Shown: positions 1 through 6,780 of the stretch, piece after piece
Layout of the letters: every line of letters begins with the position of its first letter
Position numbering within the stretch: position 1 is the first letter of the stretch
Translations under genes and position numbers: made by a program
From: an uncultured Oscillospiraceae bacterium
GTDB lineage: Bacteria; Bacillota; Clostridia; Oscillospirales; Ruminococcaceae
Length of the DNA: 8,115 nucleotides
Direction: 5' to 3'
Assembly: GCA_902489475.1 (NCBI GenBank)
Contig: CABUAH010000070.1
Location: 1 to 8,115, forward strand
Notes under the pieces: model-generated
Told to the model about the DNA's origin: nothing
Seen by the model: the letters and a program-made list of their open reading frames with translations, nothing else
Database searches by the model: none

Positions 1-13
1 AGTATGATATACT

Positions 14-24
14 TATAATATAAT
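14..24 (+). promoter_or_regulatory. Two overlapping TATAAT boxes, possible -10 of the pil operon
   Basis: TATAAT occurs at 14-19 and again at 19-24. A matching -35 box would lie before the window start, so only half of the promoter can be seen. A perfect short dyad (AGTAT-GAT-ATACT, 1-13) sits just upstream, in what would be the spacer. The region is AT-rich, so chance matches are possible. pilC begins 45 nt downstream. Confidence 0.3.
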
Positions 25-41
25 TAGGCTAATTATGCCTA
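25..41 (+). other. Short leader hairpin upstream of pilC
   Basis: TAGGC (25-29) pairs with GCCTA (37-41) around a 7-nt AT loop, a perfect 5-bp stem. If either TATAAT box upstream is the true -10, this hairpin would lie at or near the 5' end of the transcript, where a stem can protect mRNA. It has no following T-run, so it is not an intrinsic terminator of an upstream gene. The role is inferred from position only. Confidence 0.3.
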
Positions 42-68
42 GATTTCTGATATGACGAGGAGAACAGT

Positions 69-1268
69 ATGCCATTATACAGATATACTGCCAAGGATAT
101 TTCCGGAAAGGCGCAAAAGGGAGTGCTTAATGCGGCAGATCCCGAATCGCTTAAAAAGGGACTTAGAGAAACCGGGCTTTATATTTCAAGCTTTACTGAA
201 AAGGTTGATAAGAATCAGGGGAAAAAGCTTAAATCCGCTGAGATTTCAACATTCTGCCGTGAAACATCCAGTATGCTTGCCGCAGGTATTTCTTTAGTTC
301 GTGCGATGAACATTATTACAAAAAGAGATTTGTCTCCAAAGCTTAAATATGCTTTTGGTGAGATTTTGTCATCCATAAAAAAAGGAATAGCTTTATCCGA
401 TGCAATGGAGCTTTTGGGAAATACTTTTCCGCCGATGCTTATAAATATGGTAAAAGCAGGAGAAGCATCGGGACGTCTTGATGAAACCATGGAAAAAATG
501 GCGGACTATTACGAGAAGGATACACGGCTTACAAAAAGTATTAAGAGCGCATTGACATATCCTATTATACTTGCGGTTTTAACCGTTGTTGTAGCTGTAG
601 GACTTATGACGTTTGTGGTTCCTATGTTTGCGGATATTTTCGAGGGAATGGAGCTTCCTGCGATAACAAGAGTTGTAATGGGAATTTCAAACGGACTTAC
701 GGAGAATTACATACAGGTAATTATTGCAGCTGCGCTTATTTTTATAGCGATATATTTCATTATGCAGGTGGAAAAGGTGCGGTTTGCGCTTGATAAATTC
801 AAGCTTAAAATGCCGATATTCGGAAAGCTTTTGAAAATTATTTATACAGCACGTTTTTCAAGAACATTAGCATCGCTTTATTCGAGCGGACTTTCTATTA
901 TAAACGCTTTGCAAATATCAAAGGATACGATCGGAAACAGGTATTTAACCAAACAGTTCGATGACGTTATACGTTCAGTAAGGTCGGGAAATCCGCTTTC
1001 ATCGTCATTGGAAGCGGTGGTTGGATTTGATAAAAAACTGTCTGAAACGATAGCTGTAGGAGAAGAAACGGGTCAGCTTGATTCGCTTTTGGTGTCTATT
1101 GCTGATTCATTTGATTACGAGTCGGATATGGCTATAAAAAAGATGATGACGATGATTGAGCCTATAATGATAATAATTCTTGCTTTTTTTGTTGTTATGA
1201 TAATGTTAAGTGTGCTTTTGCCTATCTTCTCTATGTACAGTCAGATTGAACAGGCGGGAAGTATGTAA
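69..1268 (+). CDS. pilC: Type IV pilus inner-membrane platform protein PilC (GspF family)
   Basis: This is a polytopic membrane protein of the PilC/GspF family, the rotor-like platform on which the PilB and PilT motors act to add or remove pilins. At 399 aa it has the usual family length. The N-terminal cytoplasmic region (about 1-55) begins with the typical Y-RYTAKD---GK pattern. It is followed by two homologous GspF domains, about 58-185 and 260-388. The duplication is visible as VKAGEASGRLDETM (128-141) and IAVGEETGQLDSLL (328-341). Hydrophobic segments lie at about 164-187, 214-232 and 365-387, giving three membrane passes. The ATG at 69 is preceded by GAGGAG (57-62) at good spacing. It is the first pil gene in the window and lies 82 nt before pilM. 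A GspF of a type II secretion system would look similar, but the pilMNO and pilT neighbours point to a pilus. Confidence 0.95.
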   Translation: MPLYRYTAKDISGKAQKGVLNAADPESLKKGLRETGLYISSFTEKVDKNQGKKLKSAEISTFCRETSSMLAAGISLVRAMNIITKRDLSPKLKYAFGEILSSIKKGIALSDAMELLGNTFPPMLINMVKAGEASGRLDETMEKMADYYEKDTRLTKSIKSALTYPIILAVLTVVVAVGLMTFVVPMFADIFEGMELPAITRVVMGISNGLTENYIQVIIAAALIFIAIYFIMQVEKVRFALDKFKLKMPIFGKLLKIIYTARFSRTLASLYSSGLSIINALQISKDTIGNRYLTKQFDDVIRSVRSGNPLSSSLEAVVGFDKKLSETIAVGEETGQLDSLLVSIADSFDYESDMAIKKMMTMIEPIMIIILAFFVVMIMLSVLLPIFSMYSQIEQAGSM

Positions 1269-1272
1269 GAAA

Positions 1273-1315
1273 AAGCTTGCATTGCAAGACGCATTGATAG
1301 TAACAGGGCAAGCTT
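1273..1315 (+). other. Alternative hairpins in the pilC-pilM gap
   Basis: AAGCTTGC (1273-1280) is perfectly inverted as GCAAGCTT (1308-1315), giving an 8-bp stem with a 27-nt loop. The left arm can instead fold locally as CTTGC (1276-1280) with GCAAG (1284-1288) around a 3-nt loop. The two folds share bases and exclude each other. No T-run follows, so a classical terminator is unlikely. An RNA processing or stability site that separates pilC levels from the downstream genes is possible. This is the largest gap in the operon. Confidence 0.4.
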
Positions 1316-1350
1316 CATATTAATAAATGACATGAGAGGTGTTTTTTATA

Positions 1351-2229
1351 ATGTCGGTTTCGGTATATATTTCAAATAATTACATAAATGTAGTTTCCGG
1401 AAATAAAGCCAAAAATTCACTGACGCTGAAAAGCTGCATTAAAGTTCCTATTCAGGAGGGACTCATAATAAACGGCGTGATTATGAACGAGGACAATCTT
1501 GCTGCGGCTGTAAAAAATGTGTGGTCAGATAATCCGGAGCTTGCAAAAAGTGTTAAGCTTGTCGTATCGTCCACTTCGGTATTGTCAAAAAAACTGAATG
1601 TTCCGGCGGTAGGGGATAAAAAGCTTCTGGATATTATAAAAGATGAGTATTCCGAGGTTGAAAATTATCAAAAGCTGATTTACGATTATCGGGTGATTGA
1701 CCCAAAAGCAAAAGACGGCGGAATGATCGTTATGGCTTGCGCTGTGGAAAGAGAGTTTATTGAAGGATACATAAATCTTTTTAATAAATGCGCCATAAAG
1801 CTTGAATCTATTACGACAGCAGTTTCATCTCTTATGAATGCGGTTTCGTATTTTGAGAGCTTTTCGCATGCTACATATGTAATTACAAATTTGGACGGGA
1901 ATAATCTTTCAAACACGCTGTTTGTAAACGGTGAGTATAATTATTCATCAAGATCCCGTCTTTTAGAGGAAATCGGTTCTGAGGACTCCGAAAACGAGCT
2001 TTATCGTAATCTATCCTCCCTTATTCAGTTTAACAAGTCACAAAAAACAGGCTTTGATATTACTGATATTTATTTCACGGGGGATTTAAACGAGGGCGTT
2101 TATGATTTTTCAGAGCGCTTGTCGCAAGCTTTGGGCGTAAGAGTTTCTCCGCTTGATCCCCCTAAAAGTGTAAGCGGCGCTGACAAAGGTTTGTTTAACA
2201 AGCTGTTTTACACTATGGGAAATCTTTAA
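1351..2229 (+). CDS. pilM: PilM-like type IV pilus assembly protein, degenerate actin-like fold
   Basis: PilM is a cytoplasmic actin-like protein that binds the N-terminal tail of PilN and links the motors to the alignment complex. This 292-aa protein is identified mainly by position directly before pilN and pilO. It also has the family-like stretch IINGVIMNEDNLAAAVKNVW (39-58) and an overall mixed alpha/beta pattern without membrane segments. It is shorter than the roughly 350 aa usual for PilM, and its nucleotide-binding signatures look worn. The phosphate-1 region reads SVYISNNYINVV (4-15) instead of a DIGSSSVK-type loop. The phosphate-2 region reads VITNLDGNNLSNTLF (177-191). The adenosine motif reads IYFTGDLN (240-247) instead of LxGGxA. 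ATP binding is therefore doubtful. The start is ATG 1351, preceded by AGAGGTG (1335-1341), rather than a GTG at 1339 that lies inside that ribosome binding site. Confidence 0.8.
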   Translation: MSVSVYISNNYINVVSGNKAKNSLTLKSCIKVPIQEGLIINGVIMNEDNLAAAVKNVWSDNPELAKSVKLVVSSTSVLSKKLNVPAVGDKKLLDIIKDEYSEVENYQKLIYDYRVIDPKAKDGGMIVMACAVEREFIEGYINLFNKCAIKLESITTAVSSLMNAVSYFESFSHATYVITNLDGNNLSNTLFVNGEYNYSSRSRLLEEIGSEDSENELYRNLSSLIQFNKSQKTGFDITDIYFTGDLNEGVYDFSERLSQALGVRVSPLDPPKSVSGADKGLFNKLFYTMGNL

Positions 2230-2242
2230 CTAAAAAACATCG

Positions 2243-2263
2243 TTATCCGGTGGGAAAGGATAA
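2243..2263 (+). promoter_or_regulatory. Hairpin overlapping the pilN ribosome binding site
   Basis: TTATCC (2243-2248) is the exact reverse complement of GGATAA (2258-2263), with a 9-nt loop. The pilN Shine-Dalgarno (GAAAGGA, 2254-2260) runs from the loop into the 3' arm, so folding would cover part of it. The stem is only 6 bp and AT-rich, so the effect may be weak. It could tune PilN/PilO translation relative to PilM, which ends at 2229. Confidence 0.3.
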
Positions 2264-2268
2264 AACTT

Positions 2269-2880
2269 ATGGCATTGTTTGGTGCAAAAAAAACTGATAT
2301 AGATTTACTTGCAAGATATAGCTTTGATCCGGAAAAAAGGGAAAAGAGAATGAAAATTCTTTCCTATACCTTGCCCGGCGTTCTTGTAATAGGCTTGATT
2401 ACGGGGCTGATACTTTTTAATCTGTTTAAAGGTATTAGCTTGGATAATCAAATAAGTGATTACGAAACAAAAATTTCCGACCTCCAGTCTCAAAAAGACG
2501 AGGCATTAAAACAGCAACGTAAAAACGATATTTTAACAGCGGATCTACAGGTGCTAAAAGAGGCTAAGGATAAGTCTGATCAGGAATCCTCACGTTATGG
2601 GTATTTGGATTCTAAGTTTTTAAGCGATATTAATTCAGCTTGTGGTAAAAAGGCTGAGATAAAGCTTATGGATTTTTCATCTGAGGGAATTCTGTTTACG
2701 TTTGAAACTGCATCGCTCAATTACAGCGACATAAGCGTTATAGTGAAAAAAATTGAGCAGCTGGATTACTTCGACGAAGTAACATATACCGGGTATTCTA
2801 AAACGTCAGACGATGCGTATTCCTTTAGTGTGGTTTGCAGCTTTGAAGGCGAGAATAATGAAAGCGAGGTAGCACAGTAA
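2269..2880 (+). CDS. pilN: PilN-like type IV pilus alignment protein
   Basis: PilN is a single-pass (bitopic) membrane protein that pairs with PilO outside the membrane and holds PilM on the cytoplasmic side. The 203-aa product shows the expected order: a cytoplasmic tail (1-33), one membrane segment (about 35-53), a charged coiled-coil-like stretch (about 58-108) and a C-terminal alpha/beta domain (about 113-195). The tail contains DIDLLARYSFDPEKREKR (10-27), which resembles the INLLPWR-type PilM-binding motif of PilN but lacks its Pro-Trp. Primary sequence in this family is poorly conserved, so the call rests on topology, the motif and the neighbours. The ATG at 2269 follows GAAAGGA (2254-2260). 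The TAA stop shares its last base with the ATG of pilO, a sign of translational coupling and 1:1 production of the partners. Confidence 0.85.
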   Translation: MALFGAKKTDIDLLARYSFDPEKREKRMKILSYTLPGVLVIGLITGLILFNLFKGISLDNQISDYETKISDLQSQKDEALKQQRKNDILTADLQVLKEAKDKSDQESSRYGYLDSKFLSDINSACGKKAEIKLMDFSSEGILFTFETASLNYSDISVIVKKIEQLDYFDEVTYTGYSKTSDDAYSFSVVCSFEGENNESEVAQ

Positions 2881-3569
2881 TGCTTAAGGGTGTAACTAAA
2901 AGACAAATTATAGTTTTATATGTGCTTGTGGCTTTTCTTATTGTTGTGCTTGGAGTAAGATATGCTGTTTTACCGATGATGGAAGCAAACGATGATAGAA
3001 ATGCCAAGCTTTCGGCAAAAATTTCGGAATACGATAATCTTGTTTTTGAAAGCCGTCAGGTGAAGGTTTACGAAAAGCTTAACAAACAGCTGGAGCAGGA
3101 GATCAAAAATACCAGCAAGAGTTTTCAAAGTAATATAAAAACAAGCAACATTGATGCCGTGATAAGCTCAATTATAAAAGAAAGCGGTCTGCAAGCAGTA
3201 TCTCTTACGGTAAGCGAGCCTGTAGATGTCACGGACGTATCTCTAAAAAATGGTGAAACTCAGGCACCGAATCAGGCGCAGCAGACAAGTGATGAAAAAG
3301 ATAAGGCGAAAAGTGAATCCGAAAGCACGGTTAAGTCAATTACAGCCAATTTAACTACTTCAGGAAGTTATGCGGAGCTTGTTAAATTTATCGAACTTGT
3401 TAGCAAGCAGGAAGCTATGTATATGACGGACTTAACATTTACCATGAAAGTAGACGAAAAAAACGGAAACGATGATATAACTATGAATTTTGCAGTAGTT
3501 TCGTTTGTTTATACTCCGCAGGAGGAAGCTGAGACATCAACAGAAGAAGCTTCACAGGCTGCCTCATAA
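2880..3569 (+). CDS. pilO: PilO-like type IV pilus alignment protein
   Basis: PilO forms a heterodimer with PilN in the membrane. This 229-aa protein has a very short cytoplasmic N-terminus, one membrane segment (about 9-28), a coiled-coil-like stretch (about 38-80) and a C-terminal alpha/beta region split into about 88-122 and 152-212. The halves are separated by a polar low-complexity linker (about 123-150, rich in Q, S, K, E) that may be a loop insertion. An acidic Thr/Ser/Glu/Ala tail (213-229) follows the domain. The start overlaps the pilN stop as TAATG. GAGG (2866-2869) lies inside the pilN coding region at a slightly long 10-nt spacing, so coupled translation is likely. Identification comes from topology and gene order, because PilO sequences diverge strongly. 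Confidence 0.85.
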   Translation: MLKGVTKRQIIVLYVLVAFLIVVLGVRYAVLPMMEANDDRNAKLSAKISEYDNLVFESRQVKVYEKLNKQLEQEIKNTSKSFQSNIKTSNIDAVISSIIKESGLQAVSLTVSEPVDVTDVSLKNGETQAPNQAQQTSDEKDKAKSESESTVKSITANLTTSGSYAELVKFIELVSKQEAMYMTDLTFTMKVDEKNGNDDITMNFAVVSFVYTPQEEAETSTEEASQAAS

Positions 3570-3615
3570 AGAGTGAATCAAAGCTTAATTTTTGAAAACA
3601 GAGGTGAAGACTGAT

Positions 3616-4074
3616 ATGAAAAATCGCAACATAAAAGGCGCTGCACTTGTGTGGGTTGTGCTTGCATCGTGCATTATTGCAGTTATTGCAGGCGGACTTA
3701 TAGCGATCTCGTTTTCATATTATAATTCACAAAAAAGCGATACGCTTGATATAACGCAGGGCTATTTAAATGCCAAAAGCGCAATAGAGTCTGTTTATGA
3801 ATATATATCCTCAGTTCCCGACTTATCGACTGCTCAAAGAGCTGTATATGACAAGGTCGTAGGGCTTAAGGTCGGCGAGAGTACTGATATTTCGTTTAGC
3901 TCTGACGAGGATGGGGAATATGCAAGTGTAAAAGTGAAACGGGAAACCGACCTAACGGTAATACTCACTGCGACGAGTGAGAGTTCTTCGCAAAAATGCG
4001 TGCTTAGAGCAAAAGCGGAAAAACAGCCGTTTGAAAGCATTGATAAATGGAGCAATCTTGTATATATTGATTAA
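3616..4074 (+). CDS. PilX/GspK-like prepilin lacking Glu5
   Basis: This 152-aa protein has a short basic leader (MKNRNIKG, 1-8) and then a hydrophobic helix (about 9-34), which matches a prepilin cleaved after Gly8. The mature protein would begin AALVW, so position +5 is Trp, not the Glu found in most pilins. GspK and many PilX-type minor pilins likewise depart from the norm at this position. The stretch YLNAKSAIESVYEYI (50-64) fits the A-x-x-A-x-E helix seen after the PilX N-domain. Such subunits often sit at the fibre tip and help start assembly. The start is ATG 3616, 8 nt after GAGGTGA (3601-3607). A TTG at 3592 would add a charged 8-residue extension and has no good ribosome binding site. 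The specific pilin name cannot be assigned with confidence. Confidence 0.75.
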   Translation: MKNRNIKGAALVWVVLASCIIAVIAGGLIAISFSYYNSQKSDTLDITQGYLNAKSAIESVYEYISSVPDLSTAQRAVYDKVVGLKVGESTDISFSSDEDGEYASVKVKRETDLTVILTATSESSSQKCVLRAKAEKQPFESIDKWSNLVYID

Positions 4075-4095
4075 TGAATGAGGAGGCGCTTTGAA

Positions 4096-4416
4096 ATGAA
4101 GCATTGTAAAGCGGGAATGACGCTTGTTGAGGTTGTTATTTCTATGGCAATCTTAGCGCTTACGGTCGCAATTTCATTTGCTGCAATCTCATTTTCTATT
4201 AATCTTTTAGACCGTGCCGAAACCGTTGGTTCGGAATATGTCAGTGCAATAGAGGACATTGCAGATAAGCTTGACAATTCCCCTGCCAACGACAAAAGTG
4301 TGATTTTGAATGTTGATGGAAGTAATGTTGGTAGTATTACATTCAACAAAGTAAAGACACAGCCGGATTCTGAAAATAATATTTTGGGAAGCTTTTACTA
4401 TTATGCTCTTAAATAA
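4096..4416 (+). CDS. Small type IV prepilin-like minor pilin
   Basis: This is a classical type III signal peptide protein: leader MKHCKAG (1-7), then MTLVEVVISMAILAL, with cleavage after Gly7, N-methylated Met1 expected, and Glu at +5. The hydrophobic helix spans about 8-34. The protein is only 106 aa (99 mature), with a small polar C-terminal domain that has no cysteine pair. Its size suits a minor pilin or pseudopilin (PilV/GspI-like) rather than a major subunit, although the family role cannot be read from sequence alone. ATG 4096 is chosen because AGGAGG (4081-4086) lies 9 nt upstream. An in-frame ATG at 4078 would add MRRRFE and put the start before that ribosome binding site. It lies 21 nt after the preceding prepilin gene. 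Confidence 0.85.
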   Translation: MKHCKAGMTLVEVVISMAILALTVAISFAAISFSINLLDRAETVGSEYVSAIEDIADKLDNSPANDKSVILNVDGSNVGSITFNKVKTQPDSENNILGSFYYYALK

Positions 4417-4459
4417 TAGGATAAATTAGATTGATTCTTAGGCGGAGGTGAACGGCTGC

Positions 4460-5053
4460 ATGAACAAAAAGAATAAAAATAAAAATGGTTTTACGCTTGT
4501 TGAAGTAACCGTTGCACTGGTAGTGTTTGCAATTTTAGTTACTGTTGCATCGGGAATAATCATCTCCGGCGGAAATATTTTTGCCACAAATACAAACCGT
4601 GTTAATGCGAGCAGGATTTCAAACAGCGTTTACAACATTTTAAATGATAGACTGTCATTTGCGACGAGAATAGATTTTACCAAAGACGAGTTTTCACCCT
4701 CAAGCACCGGATACGGCGAATGTATTAAGATCATCGATAAAGATACTGAAGTGGCTTCATCCGATGACAGGGTTACAATAAGGCGTGAAAATGGTTTCTC
4801 ATTTGACGGAGTATGTGATACAGGAAAGTATGATGTAGCCGTAAAATTTGAAAAGGTAAAAAAAACATCTTCTGATAAGAACAAGATGACTCTTTTATAT
4901 CTTACGATCGACGTTTATTCGTCAGGTGAACTTGAATATACGAAAAACGGATTGATAGAGCTGTTAAACAGTGATTGTGAGATAGTTGGAATTGACGAAA
5001 AGGCGTCAAATGAGAATGAGGACTTGTATATTAATTACAGCCTAGCATATTGA
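4460..5053 (+). CDS. Type IV prepilin-like minor pilin (PilW/GspJ-like size)
   Basis: The 197-aa product starts with a strongly basic 10-residue leader ending in Gly10 (MNKKNKNKNG). It is followed by FTLVEVTVALVVFAIL, the canonical prepilin motif with Phe1 and Glu5. The hydrophobic helix runs about 11-37. The globular part is larger than in the previous prepilin, with predicted beta content and Cys88, Cys119 and Cys173. A PilW/GspJ-like minor pilin is a reasonable guess from size and its position after a PilV/GspI-sized one. GGAGGTG (4444-4450) lies 9 nt before ATG 4460. A GTG at 4448 overlaps that ribosome binding site and is rejected as a start. Processing would need a prepilin peptidase, which the window does not contain. 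Confidence 0.85.
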   Translation: MNKKNKNKNGFTLVEVTVALVVFAILVTVASGIIISGGNIFATNTNRVNASRISNSVYNILNDRLSFATRIDFTKDEFSPSSTGYGECIKIIDKDTEVASSDDRVTIRRENGFSFDGVCDTGKYDVAVKFEKVKKTSSDKNKMTLLYLTIDVYSSGELEYTKNGLIELLNSDCEIVGIDEKASNENEDLYINYSLAY

Positions 5054-5083
5054 AATAAAAATTTTAGAGGGATGTGAATTGCC

Positions 5084-6760
5084 TTGAAAAATGTACCTAT
5101 CGGAGAGGTGCTTAAAGAATACGGATACATAACCGAGGAAAATATCAAAGAAGCTCTTAGGTTTCAAAAAACAGAGGCCGGCAACGGCAAGCGTTTGGGT
5201 GATCTTTTAAAGGAGCTTGGTTTCGTAACGGAGCGTCAGGTGTTAGAGGCACTCGGAAAGAAACTTGAAATTGAAATGGCGGATATGTCATCTCTTAAGA
5301 TTGACACAGACGTTACAGCGAAGATTCCAAAACAGCTTGCTGTAAAGTATAATGCTCTTGCGGTGGACATTGTCGATGGCAGAATGATAGTTATCATGAG
5401 CGATCCGCTTAACTTTTATGCCCAGGAGGATTTAAAACAGATTGCAGGTATGCCGCTTAAAATCATTTTGGCGGAGCATAGCGTTATTGATGATGCAATC
5501 GAGCATAACTATTCCGAGGTCGGTGCAAAAATCGCAGCTAAAAGGGCAAATGTTTCGGCGGCGGATATTGAGATACCAACCTTAGACAGCACTGATGAAG
5601 ATGACGACGTTCCTGTTATAAACCTTATAAACAGCCTTTTGGCAAGAGGATACACAACGAATGTTTCGGACATACATATCGAACCTTTTGAGGATTTTAC
5701 TCAGGTAAGAATGCGAGTAGACGGAATGATAATAGACTATGTGACATTGTCAAAATCGCTTCATGCTTCAGTTATTGCTAGAATTAAAATCATGTCTAAT
5801 CTTGACATTGCCGAAAAAAGAGTTCCGCAGGACGGAAATTTCAGAGCGGTTGTCGAGGGTTACGATATATCTGTAAGAGTTTCTGTAATTCCTACTGTTC
5901 ACGGTGAAAAAGCAGTTCTAAGATTTTTGTCATCAAATGCCGTTATAGATAAGGCAGGGCATTTCGGAATGGAACCTGATGCATACGAAAAGGTTAATAA
6001 AATGCTCTCTGCACCAAACGGAATTATTTACATAACCGGACCTACGGGAAGCGGTAAAACAACAACTCTTTATATGATTCTCGATAGAATATCTCAGGGA
6101 CAGGTAAATATTTCAACCATTGAAGACCCTGTTGAAAAAGCGCTTCCGAGAATAAATCAGATGTCGGTAAACACAGCGGCAGGACTTACTTTTGAAACAG
6201 GCTTGCGAGCGCTTTTAAGACAGGATCCTGACGTTATAATGCTTGGAGAGACTCGTGACGCAGAAACGGCTTCGATTTCCGTTCGTGCGGCGATCACAGG
6301 ACATTTGGTTTTATCAACGCTTCATACAAATGACGCTATTTCGTCAATTGTTCGACTTGAGGATATGGGATTAGCACCGTATCTTGTCGCAAACTCAGTT
6401 GTCGGAATTGTTGCACAAAGACTTGTGAGAAAGGTTTGTGAAAACTGTGCTTACGAGTGTGAGCCTACCGAAGAGGAAAAGGCTATTATCGGAAATGATA
6501 TTCATAAGATCCGCAAGGGAAGAGGATGCAGTTTTTGTAATAACACGGGATATAAGGGAAGAGTTTCAATTCACGAAATGGTGCTTATTGACAAGACCTT
6601 GAAGAGAATGATAGCAAACGGTGCGGAAACAGAGGATATGCTTGAATACTGTAAAAAAGAGCAGGGAATGAAGATGCTCGGAGATAGTGCGATTGAACTT
6701 GTAAAAAGGGGAATAACAACTCCCGAAGAGGTTTTAAAGGTTACATATTATTCAGACTGA
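5084..6760 (+). CDS. pilB: Type IV pilus extension ATPase PilB (GspE family)
   Basis: PilB is the cytoplasmic hexameric ATPase that drives pilin insertion through PilC. The 558-aa product has full family length and order. An MshEN-type N-domain with two tandem motifs lies at about 5-28 and 37-60. A GspE N2-like region follows, with SDIHIEP (195-201) and arginines up to R211. The catalytic core has Walker A GPTGSGKTT (319-327), an Asp box TIEDPVE (345-351), Walker B LRQDPDVIMLGETRD (378-392) and a His box GHLVLSTLHTND (406-417). A zinc-type tetracysteine site (C452, C455, C482, C485) is intact, as expected for PilB/GspE and absent in PilT. All catalytic residues are present. Translation appears to begin at TTG 5084. 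No closer ATG keeps the MshEN domain, and the GAGGG at 5067-5071 lies 12 nt upstream, a long spacing. pilT follows 20 nt later. Confidence 0.97.
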   Translation: MKNVPIGEVLKEYGYITEENIKEALRFQKTEAGNGKRLGDLLKELGFVTERQVLEALGKKLEIEMADMSSLKIDTDVTAKIPKQLAVKYNALAVDIVDGRMIVIMSDPLNFYAQEDLKQIAGMPLKIILAEHSVIDDAIEHNYSEVGAKIAAKRANVSAADIEIPTLDSTDEDDDVPVINLINSLLARGYTTNVSDIHIEPFEDFTQVRMRVDGMIIDYVTLSKSLHASVIARIKIMSNLDIAEKRVPQDGNFRAVVEGYDISVRVSVIPTVHGEKAVLRFLSSNAVIDKAGHFGMEPDAYEKVNKMLSAPNGIIYITGPTGSGKTTTLYMILDRISQGQVNISTIEDPVEKALPRINQMSVNTAAGLTFETGLRALLRQDPDVIMLGETRDAETASISVRAAITGHLVLSTLHTNDAISSIVRLEDMGLAPYLVANSVVGIVAQRLVRKVCENCAYECEPTEEEKAIIGNDIHKIRKGRGCSFCNNTGYKGRVSIHEMVLIDKTLKRMIANGAETEDMLEYCKKEQGMKMLGDSAIELVKRGITTPEEVLKVTYYSD

Positions 6761-6780
6761 TAAGAAAGTGAGAATGCAAC

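Noticed and set aside
52..297. Open frame on the + strand overlapping the start of pilC
   Set aside because: It is out of frame with pilC, gives a basic protein without family features, and lies entirely over clear PilC coding sequence.
215..490. Open frame on the - strand within pilC, and similar antisense frames in pilM, pilN, the prepilins, pilB and pilT
   Set aside because: All lie opposite well-supported genes, have no good ribosome binding sites that stand out, and give products without recognisable domains.
1339..1350. GTG start for pilM four codons upstream of ATG 1351
   Set aside because: The GTG is part of the Shine-Dalgarno AGAGGTG for the ATG at 1351.
3592..3615. TTG start for the PilX-like gene
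   Set aside because: It would put the ribosome binding site GAGGTGA inside the gene and lengthen the prepilin leader with no matching upstream site.
4074..4094. Six-codon frame MNEEAL starting in TAATG at the end of the PilX-like gene and stopping just before the next start
   Set aside because: It spans the ribosome binding site of the next gene and is most simply a chance reading, though a coupling role is not excluded.
4078..4095. Upstream ATG for the small prepilin
   Set aside because: AGGAGG at 4081-4086 lies after this ATG and is ideally placed for ATG 4096, which gives a typical 7-residue leader.
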